Source of the DNA: Candidatus Bathyarchaeota archaeon
Lineage (GTDB): Archaea; Thermoproteota; Bathyarchaeia; RBG-16-48-13; JAGMEO01
Assembly: GCA_030602965.1 (NCBI GenBank)
Contig: JAUVYS010000004.1
Location: forward strand, 1-27,421
Reading direction: 5' to 3'
Length of the DNA: 27,421 nucleotides
The translations under genes were made by a program, and so were the position numbers. A model generated the notes under the pieces. The model had not been told where the DNA came from. It saw only the letters and a program-made list of their open reading frames with translations, and ran no database searches. Positions 1-7,198 of this stretch are shown piece by piece. Numbering within the stretch: position 1 is the stretch's first letter; each line of letters opens with the position of its first letter.

Positions 1-14
1 GTCGTCGTCAGATG

Positions 15-33
15 AAAAAATTTCTACAAAAAA
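15..33 (-). terminator. Probable T-tract terminator of tRNA-Leu
   Basis: Read on the minus strand, two runs of six T (positions 33-28 and 20-15) follow the tRNA 3' end by about 20 bases. Archaeal RNA polymerase commonly terminates on such U-tracts without a hairpin. There is no experimental support. Confidence 0.4.
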
Positions 34-51
34 CGGCAAAGGGATTATATG

Positions 52-137
52 TGGTGCGGGGGGTGGGATTCGAACCCACGAAGGCCTACGCCAATAGGGC
101 CTGAGCCTATCCCCTTAGACCACTCGGGTACCCCCGC
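52..137 (-). tRNA. tRNA-Leu, anticodon CAG, with encoded CCA
   Basis: The reverse strand folds as a complete class II tRNA. The acceptor stem pairs GCGGGGG with CCCCCGC, and the D arm contains GAGTGGTCTAAGG. The anticodon stem ATAGG/CCTAT closes a seven-base loop CTCAGGC, giving anticodon CAG, which reads leucine codon CUG. A long variable arm precedes the T arm GTGGG-TTCGAAT-CCCAC. The discriminator base is A, as in leucine tRNAs, and the CCA tail is encoded (positions 54-52). The anticodon loop is intact, so there is no canonical intron. Without CCA the gene spans 55-137. Confidence 0.97.
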
Positions 138-253
138 ATAAGCAAGGAAAACTCATCAATTTTGCTAAGAATTCTTCTCTATTCATTACAATAATCCTTA
201 TTTAATTCGCGTTTCCTTTAATTTTAACCAATCCTTAGCTATGAGGGTTTTAT

Positions 254-532
254 ATGGTATCTAAGAAACGTCTTGCTGAATACGAGGACAGAATAAAACA
301 GGCAACTGCTATCCTATCTGTGATCAGCGAGGATCGCACGACACCAAGAAATATTCGAAGAGCTGCAAAGGAAGCTTTAGATATGTTGAATTCTACAGTT
401 ATTACTCACGCTATAAGAGCAGCAAACGCCATTAGTGTACTCGATGATATCAGTCAAGATCCAAATATGCCACCTTATACTAGAACCAGAGTATGGAACA
501 TAGTCTCTATACTAGAAGTTGTTAAAGGTTGA
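254..532 (+). CDS. UPF0147 family protein
   Basis: This 92-residue, mostly helical, charged protein matches the archaeal UPF0147 family, which has no established function. I recognise the family from its length and pattern, including the helix with DRTTPRNIRRAAKEAL and the later DPNMPPYTRTRVW segment. Both are typical of this two-repeat helical fold. The ATG is preceded by GAGGG six bases upstream, a good Shine-Dalgarno. It stands alone on the plus strand between the tRNA and a convergent zinc-protein gene, with only five bases between the two stop codons. Nothing here suggests a specific partner. Confidence 0.85.
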   Translation: MVSKKRLAEYEDRIKQATAILSVISEDRTTPRNIRRAAKEALDMLNSTVITHAIRAANAISVLDDISQDPNMPPYTRTRVWNIVSILEVVKG

Positions 533-537
533 AAAAC

Positions 538-885
538 CTACATTTCTTTTAAATGCCTTATCCTCTCTAATGCCTCAAGCAATTTAACTAAGTTGTTTAG
601 AAGAACTGTGATTTTCTCCTGATCCTTTTCATTCCCGATCATTGAATTTAACTCATCCAGTTTATTAAAAATCGTTTGGTTCAAAGAGTTGACAACACTG
701 TTCCGAGCAGTTTTTGTAACTTCCTTCGCTCCGCTCACTACATGCTTCTGACAAGCAGAACAATACATCTTCCCATCACTTAACCTAAAAAGGGGCATAT
801 TGCAATTAGGACACTGAACGTCTAAAAGTGTACCACCCTGTCTAAGGAGATCAGCCATTCGTTTCAATGTCTCGTTTCCAGTCAT
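538..885 (-). CDS. Sjogren's/scleroderma autoantigen 1 (p27)-type zinc protein
   Basis: This 115-residue protein has an N-terminal zinc ribbon formed by C25-x2-C28 and C42-x2-C45, preceded by a short helix (GNETLKRMADLLRQGGTLL). The arrangement is that of the p27/SSSCA1 autoantigen family, found widely in archaea and in eukaryotes, where its molecular role is poorly defined. The C-terminal half is a charged, probably helical region ending at residue 115. GAGG lies about eight bases before the ATG. It is followed on the same strand, after a gap, by nothing but the tRNA. Its nearest co-directional upstream neighbour is the XPF-type nuclease. Confidence 0.75.
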   Translation of the reverse strand: MTGNETLKRMADLLRQGGTLLDVQCPNCNMPLFRLSDGKMYCSACQKHVVSGAKEVTKTARNSVVNSLNQTIFNKLDELNSMIGNEKDQEKITVLLNNLVKLLEALERIRHLKEM

Positions 886-968
886 ACGTTATTCCTCAAA
901 ATAGATTTTTGCAAACACGATAATAATATTGTTATTTGACGCTAAATTACTTAATTATCGTATAGTTT

Positions 969-1709
969 TCAGGACATATTCGGTCTAAAAGGTGTAGCTA
1001 AAATCTTCTTAGCCCGTTTCTTTATCTTTTTTCCTATACCTTTTACACTATCCCAGTTTTCAAGATTCAGGAAGGTATTTAATGGAGATCCAAACCTATT
1101 GAGTAGTGCCTCCGCCTTTTCTCGTCCAATCAAGGGCACTCCGCACATGATGTAGAGTTGTGCATCCTCAAGAGTTGTTATTTTTTTCAATGGTCGTACA
1201 GTCGCTCTTCTCTTATCGATGAGTTGCTCTTGTTTTGCTGCTGTATAAATAAATTCAACAGTCTCATTCCAATTACTTGTTGAAACAACTGATATACCTT
1301 CTTTTGCTAAGAAGAATATTGCACCCCAAACGGCCCTAGGCCGAATGTTTCTAGCTCTAAAAACGCTTTGTAGTTTACCTTCAAGGAGCAATAATGGATG
1401 TTCATACGTTTCTTTAAGGAATTTAAGCTGCTGGAAAAGTCTACCATGTGTCAATGTTTGTATAAAGTCTGAAGCCGTCTTTCTTTCTATTGCACATATA
1501 CTGGATACAACATAATCCCCTCTCTTCAAAGAAAGAATTTTTACGTTGGCTCCAGCTTTCTTTAAACCATTAACAATTTTCTTTGCAGTCACTGCTTCAT
1601 TGCTATCAACAACTACTATAGGCTTCTCGGTAGGAGGAAGATCTTTGAGGAACGGTAAAAGAGTCTCTTTATTTAACATAAGTGTCGAACTCAAAATAAT
1701 TCTATACAT
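969..1709 (-). CDS. XPF/ERCC4-type structure-specific endonuclease (short archaeal form)
   Basis: This 246-residue protein has an ERCC4 nuclease domain (about residues 30-160) followed by a tandem helix-hairpin-helix region (about 180-238). The nuclease signature is clear: GDY at 64-66, ERK at 75-77 and the following D81, plus the GRLFQQ helix. There is no N-terminal helicase, as in short crenarchaeal XPF proteins, which cut branched DNA with PCNA as cofactor. Two oddities stand out. The usual D-x-R-E motif reads DSNE (35-38), with asparagine in place of arginine. The C terminus ends in PFRPNMS without a clear PCNA-interacting QxxLxxFF peptide. An AT-rich stretch just before the ATG fits a leaderless or short-leader transcript. 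Repair or fork-processing nuclease is the likely role. Confidence 0.88.
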   Translation of the reverse strand: MYRIILSSTLMLNKETLLPFLKDLPPTEKPIVVVDSNEAVTAKKIVNGLKKAGANVKILSLKRGDYVVSSICAIERKTASDFIQTLTHGRLFQQLKFLKETYEHPLLLLEGKLQSVFRARNIRPRAVWGAIFFLAKEGISVVSTSNWNETVEFIYTAAKQEQLIDKRRATVRPLKKITTLEDAQLYIMCGVPLIGREKAEALLNRFGSPLNTFLNLENWDSVKGIGKKIKKRAKKILATPFRPNMS

Positions 1710-1768
1710 AATAAAATAAATTTGATATACTAAAAGTTAGATGAATCAAAGTAGGCTAAGCTTTATCA

Positions 1769-1778
1769 ATTTATAAAG
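1769..1778 (+). promoter_or_regulatory. Probable TATA box of the thymidylate kinase-like gene
   Basis: ATTTATAAAG resembles the archaeal box A. It lies about 30-40 bases before the TTG start at 1809, which would give a leader of roughly ten bases. Prediction from sequence only. Confidence 0.4.
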
Positions 1779-1795
1779 AGAAACCCTAACTGTTT

Positions 1796-1800
1796 AGGAG
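1796..1800 (+). promoter_or_regulatory. Shine-Dalgarno AGGAG supporting a TTG start
   Basis: AGGAG lies eight bases before TTG at 1809. No ATG or GTG in the same frame lies near the start of the conserved domain, so this site decides the start codon. Confidence 0.65.
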
Positions 1801-1808
1801 ATAAGATC

Positions 1809-2399
1809 TTGAGAGGCTTCCTTATTTGTATAGAAGGCATTAATGGTTCAGGTGAAGGTACAAACGCTAACCTCCTTTTTAATAAATTAAGAATGGAAAG
1901 TTATGATGTTGCATCAATTGCATTCCCTGATTATAATACGCCAATTGGAATGGAAATTAGAAAATTTCTCAAAGGAAAACGTAACTTTCGATCTGAAATC
2001 CGTCAATTTCTCTACGCTGCTAACCGTTGGGAACGTAAAGGAGATCTTGATGGTTGGCTGAAAGACGGGAAGATAATTGTAGCAAACCGTTTCACTCCGA
2101 GCGGTCTAGCTTACGGTCTTGCGAACGAACTAGATTTAGAGTGGATGTTGAGTCTGGAGAACGGTCTACCAGAAGCTGATTTAGTTATAGTTATAGACAT
2201 CTCAGTGGAAACCCATTTTAAGAGAACGGTTAAAAAAGACATATATGAAAATGACAAGGCTTTTCTAGAAAAAGTAAGATCTGCTTACCTCAAACTCGCA
2301 AAAAAGTTTAGATGGCATATTATAGATGGGGAACGTACAGTCGATGAAGTATCACAAGATGTCTGGCGAGTTGTTCTGAAAAATTTAGCTTTAAAATAA
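1809..2399 (+). CDS. Thymidylate kinase homologue with altered catalytic residues
   Basis: The 196-residue protein aligns by eye along its whole length with human-type dTMP kinase: P-loop region EGINGSGEGTN (9-19), FPD (39-41), ANRWE (71-75), NRFTPSGLAYG (93-103), LPEADLV and the IYEND segment. dTMP kinase makes dTDP from dTMP and ATP. However, the P-loop lysine is glutamate (E16). The sugar-binding aspartate of the EGxD motif is asparagine (N12). The aspartate of the DR(Y/F) motif is also asparagine (N93). R73 and R94 are kept. It starts at TTG with a good Shine-Dalgarno. It may be an inactive or repurposed kinase, or a divergent active one. The fold call is firm and the activity is not. Confidence 0.8.
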   Translation: MRGFLICIEGINGSGEGTNANLLFNKLRMESYDVASIAFPDYNTPIGMEIRKFLKGKRNFRSEIRQFLYAANRWERKGDLDGWLKDGKIIVANRFTPSGLAYGLANELDLEWMLSLENGLPEADLVIVIDISVETHFKRTVKKDIYENDKAFLEKVRSAYLKLAKKFRWHIIDGERTVDEVSQDVWRVVLKNLALK

Positions 2400-2437
2400 T
2401 TCAAATTTACTTTTAATCATATATTAAGGATTAATTT

Positions 2438-3763
2438 TTAAGGGATTTTGCCACGTTCGAATAATTCTCTCTGATCCTTAATTGTTGCGTCAATAACGAT
2501 CTTCGCTGGAGGTAATACTATGTTGTCTGATCTTATTCCACTCTTATCAAGGGTTGATCCTTTAATATTCTTCAGTACAAAGAAGTCTTCTACTGGATGG
2601 GCTCGCTCTAGAATAGCTTTCTCCACCATTAAAAGATTGTTGACATCTACGTCCTCATCGACAATTACAACACGTTTAAGACTGTAATGTGCTGCAATTG
2701 CAGCTAGGGCTGTGAGGTATGGCTCCTGTTGGTGTCTTTTCTTAATAGAAATAACAACGTCTAGCCAGTTAGAACCTGCTTGTGTTAAAGACAGCTCCTT
2801 CACAGCGCTCACATTTTTAACTTCATCATAAATTTGTGCTTCCTTTGGCGTTCCCATTAGAAGCTGATGTTCCAGTCCACCCGATAACAGTGCTTGGTAG
2901 AAAGCGTCTTCTTGTCGAGTAAGCATTTCAACTTCAAAGATAGGTTGCTCCCGCACAACGTCATAGCTTCCTGTAATATCAACAAAAGGCCCCTCCTTCT
3001 CTTTTTCAAGAAGTAAGTGTCCTTCAAGCACAATTTCTGCGCGGCGTGGAACCTCAATATTTATCGTTTTACATTTAACCAACTCTAGCGGATTTTTCAT
3101 TAAACCTCCAGCCAAAGTTAACTCGCTGACATCCCCGTAAGACATTGCTGCAGCAAGAAGTAGCTCTAAGGGAGCACCAATGATTACTGCTGCTTCAAGT
3201 GGTTTTTTGAGGATTTTTGACTTTTGATAGAATGAGTGTAAATTTCTCCCTTCAACCAACCGAGCGGCAAGTCTCTTTTTTCCAGTCAATAACATTCGGT
3301 GATAAGAGGCGTTCGTACGATGTGTTTCAGGATCTTTGGCTATTATAATACTACTCGTAATATATGGTCCCCGGTCATGTTCGTAATGTGTTAAAATTGG
3401 TAGTTCTTTATTAAGATCAACATTTTCATTCTCAACTTCTTGAGAAGGACCCTTATTGAATACTTTTGGTTCAATAGGGAACTGTGACGCATGAATAAAC
3501 TGATGGATAAGTTGATTTGGTTCGATATCTAAACCTTTAGCTATAAAATCTTTCCTGCAACAAAGGTTTCCAACAACATTCATTTCGAATCCTTTAACAC
3601 TAGCAAAAACTGCTTTCTTGCCGTCATACTCCTTAAGTACTGAAGAAACCTCATATTTTTTGGACAGTGGTTTAGATAGCCTCTTAAGAAAACCCTCATC
3701 TTCTAGAATCCTTATATAACCTCTAAGATCTTTAAGAACCAACTCTATTTCTCCAACCTTCAC
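2438..3763 (-). CDS. UbiD-family decarboxylase, probable anhydromevalonate phosphate decarboxylase
   Basis: The 441-residue protein is a full-length UbiD-family enzyme, a family that uses prenylated FMN. Recognisable blocks are the HDRGPYIT segment, the YHRM motif with a conserved arginine, the EGPFVDITGSY block and the following E-x-x-TRQEDAFYQ region. It starts with GTG. The closest context clue is the divergent gene pair just upstream, which encodes both subunits of phosphomevalonate dehydratase. In the archaeal mevalonate pathway, that enzyme makes trans-anhydromevalonate 5-phosphate and a UbiD homologue decarboxylates it to isopentenyl phosphate. I infer that this is that decarboxylase. 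The UbiX partner that makes the cofactor is not in the window. Menaquinone or aromatic-acid decarboxylation would be the alternative, but the neighbours argue against it. Confidence 0.85.
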   Translation of the reverse strand: MKVGEIELVLKDLRGYIRILEDEGFLKRLSKPLSKKYEVSSVLKEYDGKKAVFASVKGFEMNVVGNLCCRKDFIAKGLDIEPNQLIHQFIHASQFPIEPKVFNKGPSQEVENENVDLNKELPILTHYEHDRGPYITSSIIIAKDPETHRTNASYHRMLLTGKKRLAARLVEGRNLHSFYQKSKILKKPLEAAVIIGAPLELLLAAAMSYGDVSELTLAGGLMKNPLELVKCKTINIEVPRRAEIVLEGHLLLEKEKEGPFVDITGSYDVVREQPIFEVEMLTRQEDAFYQALLSGGLEHQLLMGTPKEAQIYDEVKNVSAVKELSLTQAGSNWLDVVISIKKRHQQEPYLTALAAIAAHYSLKRVVIVDEDVDVNNLLMVEKAILERAHPVEDFFVLKNIKGSTLDKSGIRSDNIVLPPAKIVIDATIKDQRELFERGKIP

Positions 3764-3764
3764 T

Positions 3765-3806
3765 ATTATTATTTTACTAACTTATCTTTTAAAGGAACGT
3801 GAAGCG
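3765..3806. promoter_or_regulatory. Short divergent promoter region of the mevalonate branch genes
   Basis: Only about 42 bases separate the GTG of the UbiD gene from the ATG of the dehydratase small subunit. The stretch is AT-rich (TATTATTATTTTAC and TTATCTTTTAAAGG), so both divergent promoters must overlap within it or within the coding starts. This suggests joint control. No operator is evident. Confidence 0.4.
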
Positions 3807-4220
3807 ATGAGATATAAAGGAAAAATCATCCAAGAATGGGATGGCGAAGTTATAGGTGAAGTTCTGATTACAAAATCAAAAATATCCTTTTTTGGCGATG
3901 TTGATCAGAATACTGCAAAAGTAGTTGGACCTGACTTGGACATAAAAGGAAAGAGTATTTCAAAAAAAATTCTAATTTTCTCTGAAGGAAGGGGAAGCAC
4001 GGTGGGGTCCAATGTTCTCTTCGGCTTATCAAAAAAAGGTTTAGCTCCAAAGCTGTTAGCCACATGCAGAGTTGAACCTATTACAGTTTCAGGAGCCATA
4101 TTTGGGAACATACCCATGATCTCAGGCTTAGAAGAGCAGATATTCAATTCGTTAAAAAGCGGAGATGCTGTGAAGGCCTACATTCAAGGTAAAGAAGCAT
4201 ACTTGGAAAAAGAGGAGTGA
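3807..4220 (+). CDS. Phosphomevalonate dehydratase small subunit (aconitase X swivel, DUF126)
   Basis: The 137-residue protein is a DUF126-type aconitase-X small (swivelling) subunit. The signature GRGSTVGSNVL (about residues 62-72) contains the conserved active-site serine region, preceded by KISFFGDVD and GKSISKKIL blocks. With the large subunit it should dehydrate mevalonate 5-phosphate to trans-anhydromevalonate 5-phosphate, as shown for the Aeropyrum enzyme. It is six bases upstream of the large-subunit gene and divergent from the UbiD decarboxylase, which fits the pathway exactly. The other described role of aconitase X, hydroxyproline dehydration, is less likely in this setting. Confidence 0.9.
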   Translation: MRYKGKIIQEWDGEVIGEVLITKSKISFFGDVDQNTAKVVGPDLDIKGKSISKKILIFSEGRGSTVGSNVLFGLSKKGLAPKLLATCRVEPITVSGAIFGNIPMISGLEEQIFNSLKSGDAVKAYIQGKEAYLEKEE

Positions 4221-4226
4221 TGCCTG

Positions 4227-5447
4227 ATGTATCTGACGAGGGAAGAAGAGCAACTGTTAAGGGGCGAAGCGGGGTCTGCACTCGCTAAAGCCATGAAATT
4301 ATTGGTAACCTTAGGCAAACTAGAAGGAGCTGAACGGTTTGTACAAATAAAAAGATCACAGATAGCAGGGGTATCATACAAGACAGTCGGTGAACCAACA
4401 CTTGACTTAGTTGAAAGCCTTGTAGCTGAAAAAGCGGTCGTTAAAACAAATGCGACATTAAATCCCGCTGGGATGGACCTTAAAAGGTGGAGAGATATGG
4501 GAATATCCAAAACCTTTGCAGACAATCAATTAAGGCTCTGCGCAGCATACAAACGTCTCGGAGCGATACCTCTGTGCACATGCACACCTTATCTTTCAGG
4601 AAATAGACCTAGAAAAGGAGAAGTAGTGGGTTTTTCAGAATCTTCAGCAATCGCTTTTGTGAACTCTGTGATCGGGGCCCGCACAAACAGACACGGTGGA
4701 CTTGACGCTCTTTCAGCAGCCCTCGTAGGGAGGGTTCCTTTAATGGGGTATCTACTAGATAAAAACAGACAAGGCACTATCCACGTCAAATTGGACTTTA
4801 AGCTCAGAGATGAAGCAGATTACGCTGCTTTAGGATACTTTACTGGCAAAAACATCAGAACTGGCGAAATTCCAGTTTACAACGGAATTAAAATAGCCTA
4901 TACCAAGGAGTTGAAGCTTTTAGGTGCAGCTTCTGCTGCTTCAGGCTCTGTGGCTATGTTTCACATACCAAAAATAACGCCAGAAGCAAAAACACTCAAA
5001 GAAGCCTTTGGGAACAACGCTCCAAAATATAAACTGAAAATTAATGGAAGAGACATATGGTCAGTATACGAGGAACTTTCGTCGAGCAAAGAACCAGACT
5101 TAATTGCGATTGGTTGCCCACACTGTTCACTTCAAGAAATACGAGAAGTGGCAATAGTGCTTTCAAGAAAAAAAATCAAGAAGGGAATAAAATTCTGGGT
5201 ATTCACTTCACCAAGAGTATTCAAAACTGCAAAACAGAGAGGGTACATTAAGGACATAAGAACCTCTGGTGGCAACGTATTTGTAAATACGTGTATGGTT
5301 GTAATGCCGATAGAGGAAATAGGCTTTAAAAGTATTTATTCAAATTCAGCTAAAGCGGCCTTCTATATACCAAGAATTACAGGAGGCAAATGCGATTCAA
5401 GATTGCTTTCTTTAGCTGAGTGTGTTAGATTGAGCACTTCAGCTTAA
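4227..5447 (+). CDS. Phosphomevalonate dehydratase large subunit (aconitase X catalytic)
   Basis: This 406-residue aconitase-X catalytic subunit (DUF521) carries the hallmark ESSAIAFVNSVIGARTNRHG block (about 138-157). Cysteines able to bind an iron-sulfur cluster lie at C105, C117/C119, C297/C300 and C356, in motifs LCTCTPY, GCPHCS and NTCMV. It acts with the preceding small subunit on mevalonate 5-phosphate, feeding isoprenoid and archaeal lipid synthesis. GAGGAG at the end of the small-subunit gene lies about nine bases before the ATG, so translation is probably coupled. Only the archaeal pathway needs this enzyme, so its presence implies the organism does not rely on the classical phosphomevalonate kinase route. 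Confidence 0.92.
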   Translation: MYLTREEEQLLRGEAGSALAKAMKLLVTLGKLEGAERFVQIKRSQIAGVSYKTVGEPTLDLVESLVAEKAVVKTNATLNPAGMDLKRWRDMGISKTFADNQLRLCAAYKRLGAIPLCTCTPYLSGNRPRKGEVVGFSESSAIAFVNSVIGARTNRHGGLDALSAALVGRVPLMGYLLDKNRQGTIHVKLDFKLRDEADYAALGYFTGKNIRTGEIPVYNGIKIAYTKELKLLGAASAASGSVAMFHIPKITPEAKTLKEAFGNNAPKYKLKINGRDIWSVYEELSSSKEPDLIAIGCPHCSLQEIREVAIVLSRKKIKKGIKFWVFTSPRVFKTAKQRGYIKDIRTSGGNVFVNTCMVVMPIEEIGFKSIYSNSAKAAFYIPRITGGKCDSRLLSLAECVRLSTSA

Positions 5448-5497
5448 TTTACAAAAACGTTATCGAGTAAAAAACAGATTATTTACACGAAACAATA

Positions 5498-5848
5498 TTA
5501 CACTTCAATCTTTTTAACAGTCTTTTGCAGAAGCTTCATTAGAACCTGCCTACCTTCTTTTTCTAAGTCACCGCTAAGATGAGTAGAGACTAGAACCATT
5601 TTGTCAAATAAAACAGCTAAACGCTCAGCCAAAACCTTAGTAATTATTGCGTTTCTCTCTCCTAACAGTATAGAAGAGACACTACGTCTTCTATCAAGCT
5701 GTGGCATCGCAACTGCAAGGGTTCCCAATAACATTTGGTTCTTTTCATTGAAAAAAACTATTGCAGCGTTTTCAACAGCAAAGATATTAACAACGAACCT
5801 ATTGTGGTCTTCTTCTATCTCCGCTTGAAAAATTTTTGGGTAAGACAT
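5498..5848 (-). CDS. PAC4-like proteasome assembly chaperone homologue
   Basis: The 116-residue protein resembles eukaryotic proteasome assembly chaperone 4 (PSMG4). It shares the GTLAVAMP strand-helix (42-49), SSILLGER (58-65), the LAERLA helix (73-78) and a VLVSTHLSGD strand. In PSMG4 the corresponding pieces read NLAVAM, SLLGD, LAQRLA and VFVSYNL, in the same order. Eukaryotic PAC3-PAC4 helps assemble the proteasome alpha ring. The archaeal protein may do the same or be a general fold relative. AGGA lies about eight bases before the ATG. It sits alone between the dehydratase genes and the Clp1/Grc3 operon, with no proteasome gene in the window. Fold assignment is moderate; function is inferred. 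Confidence 0.65.
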   Translation of the reverse strand: MSYPKIFQAEIEEDHNRFVVNIFAVENAAIVFFNEKNQMLLGTLAVAMPQLDRRRSVSSILLGERNAIITKVLAERLAVLFDKMVLVSTHLSGDLEKEGRQVLMKLLQKTVKKIEV

Positions 5849-5920
5849 GATATTTTCCTGGATCTTAATTACTTTACATTTAGTTTATCAAGTTCTATTA
5901 TCTGATTTCTAGTTCAGTAA

Positions 5921-7198
5921 TTAATAGGAGAATGTCTTTGAAAGTTCGATCTCATTTCCATGGGGATCAATTTTCACTTGACCAAAACGTACAATGCTTA
6001 TTTTACCTTCATAGGGAGTTGATAATTTCAAAACTTGGTTCTGATAATCTATTTCTTGAATGATTCCCAGACCCAAGAATTTTTCATCATTATCAAGAAG
6101 ACCAGTGAGCAGATTTTTTTCGTCTCCTTCCCATATTATTTGAATCTTTTTTCCGTGTATTTCCAGCGGAATTGGCGTTTCCTCTTTATCTGAATAATCT
6201 GGTTTTTTTAAGATCATTGTGATTGTCTTCTTGTTTTCTTTAGAATATGCAATTTTGAGATTTACAAGCCTTTCAAGTTCTTTTAATCTTTCAATGTTAA
6301 CCTTTTCACTGCTTAGGAAGGTGTTTTCAAGTTGCACCCAGCTAATTGGTAGCTGTCTTATGGTTGTATTTTTCAAGAATTTTCTGTAGCCTTGCTCTCT
6401 GAGAGCTTTCCTCTCTTTTTTACTTCTTTTTCTAACCACATTTGACGCAGACAAGGGGTATGTTCTAAATCCTCTATCTTTAACAGCGTTGAGTATGTGT
6501 TCTATCTCTTTTCTCTTTTGTATGCCAATAACAACATCTGGGCTGATCTTTTCAGTCATTGCTACCTTAAAGTTTCTAGCTTCTTTTCCTTGTACCCAAC
6601 CATCAGTATTTACGATAATGGTATCTACTTCCAACTCTTTGGCAGCGTTATAGAGTTTATCTGTTTCTTGCAATACTCTATCCTCTACGGTGCTTGGACT
6701 TGTAAAACCAATGAATCCTATACTCTCCGCTTCAACAGAGAAAAGATCAGTTATAGGTCTTGATAATACCCCTAAACCGATCGTAGTTGGTGGACCAATA
6801 TCAGATTGCCCTATGTCTGCATCAAGAATAGCGACTTTTGAGGCTGAAATTAACTTATTAGCAAGAAATATGGAAAATGTTGTTTTCCCACAGTCAACAT
6901 TACCAAGAATCATAATCGTGCAAGGTTTTGGTAGTCTTGCCACATCATCCCCTATTCCTTTCCAAGTTGCAGGAATGGTACTTCCAGAAACTTCCTCAAT
7001 ATTTCCTCCTACACCAGTTATGATTTCAAAATTAGATTGCACATCAACCTCAACAGGTAGAGTTCGTCCCTTTCTAACCACAACTTTCTCTTTAAGCGGT
7101 AACACAGCTCCTAAGGCTGTTGCCTTTCCTTTTAATAGAGTAATTGATACTGGGCCACTTACCAGCATAGTTTTGTCTGCTTTAATAGTCTCAAACAT
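5921..7198 (-). CDS. Polynucleotide 5'-hydroxyl kinase, Clp1/Grc3 family
   Basis: The 425-residue protein has an N-terminal beta domain (1-90), a P-loop kinase core with Walker A GNVDCGKTT (99-107) and ILDADIGQSDIGPP just after it, and a C-terminal beta domain of about 120 residues. This is the Clp1/Grc3/NOL9 layout. Family members phosphorylate 5'-OH ends of RNA (and DNA) with ATP. In eukaryotes they act in tRNA splicing, mRNA 3' processing and pre-rRNA ITS2 cleavage. Its start overlaps the upstream RNase H-fold gene by eight bases, and its GGAGGG ribosome-binding site lies inside that gene, so the two are translationally coupled. An RNA-processing role is likely; the substrate is unknown. 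Confidence 0.9.
   Translation of the reverse strand: MFETIKADKTMLVSGPVSITLLKGKATALGAVLPLKEKVVVRKGRTLPVEVDVQSNFEIITGVGGNIEEVSGSTIPATWKGIGDDVARLPKPCTIMILGNVDCGKTTFSIFLANKLISASKVAILDADIGQSDIGPPTTIGLGVLSRPITDLFSVEAESIGFIGFTSPSTVEDRVLQETDKLYNAAKELEVDTIIVNTDGWVQGKEARNFKVAMTEKISPDVVIGIQKRKEIEHILNAVKDRGFRTYPLSASNVVRKRSKKERKALREQGYRKFLKNTTIRQLPISWVQLENTFLSSEKVNIERLKELERLVNLKIAYSKENKKTITMILKKPDYSDKEETPIPLEIHGKKIQIIWEGDEKNLLTGLLDNDEKFLGLGIIQEIDYQNQVLKLSTPYEGKISIVRFGQVKIDPHGNEIELSKTFSY

Noticed and set aside
52..137. Possible intron in the tRNA gene
   Set aside because: The seven-base anticodon loop and all stems close without any insertion.
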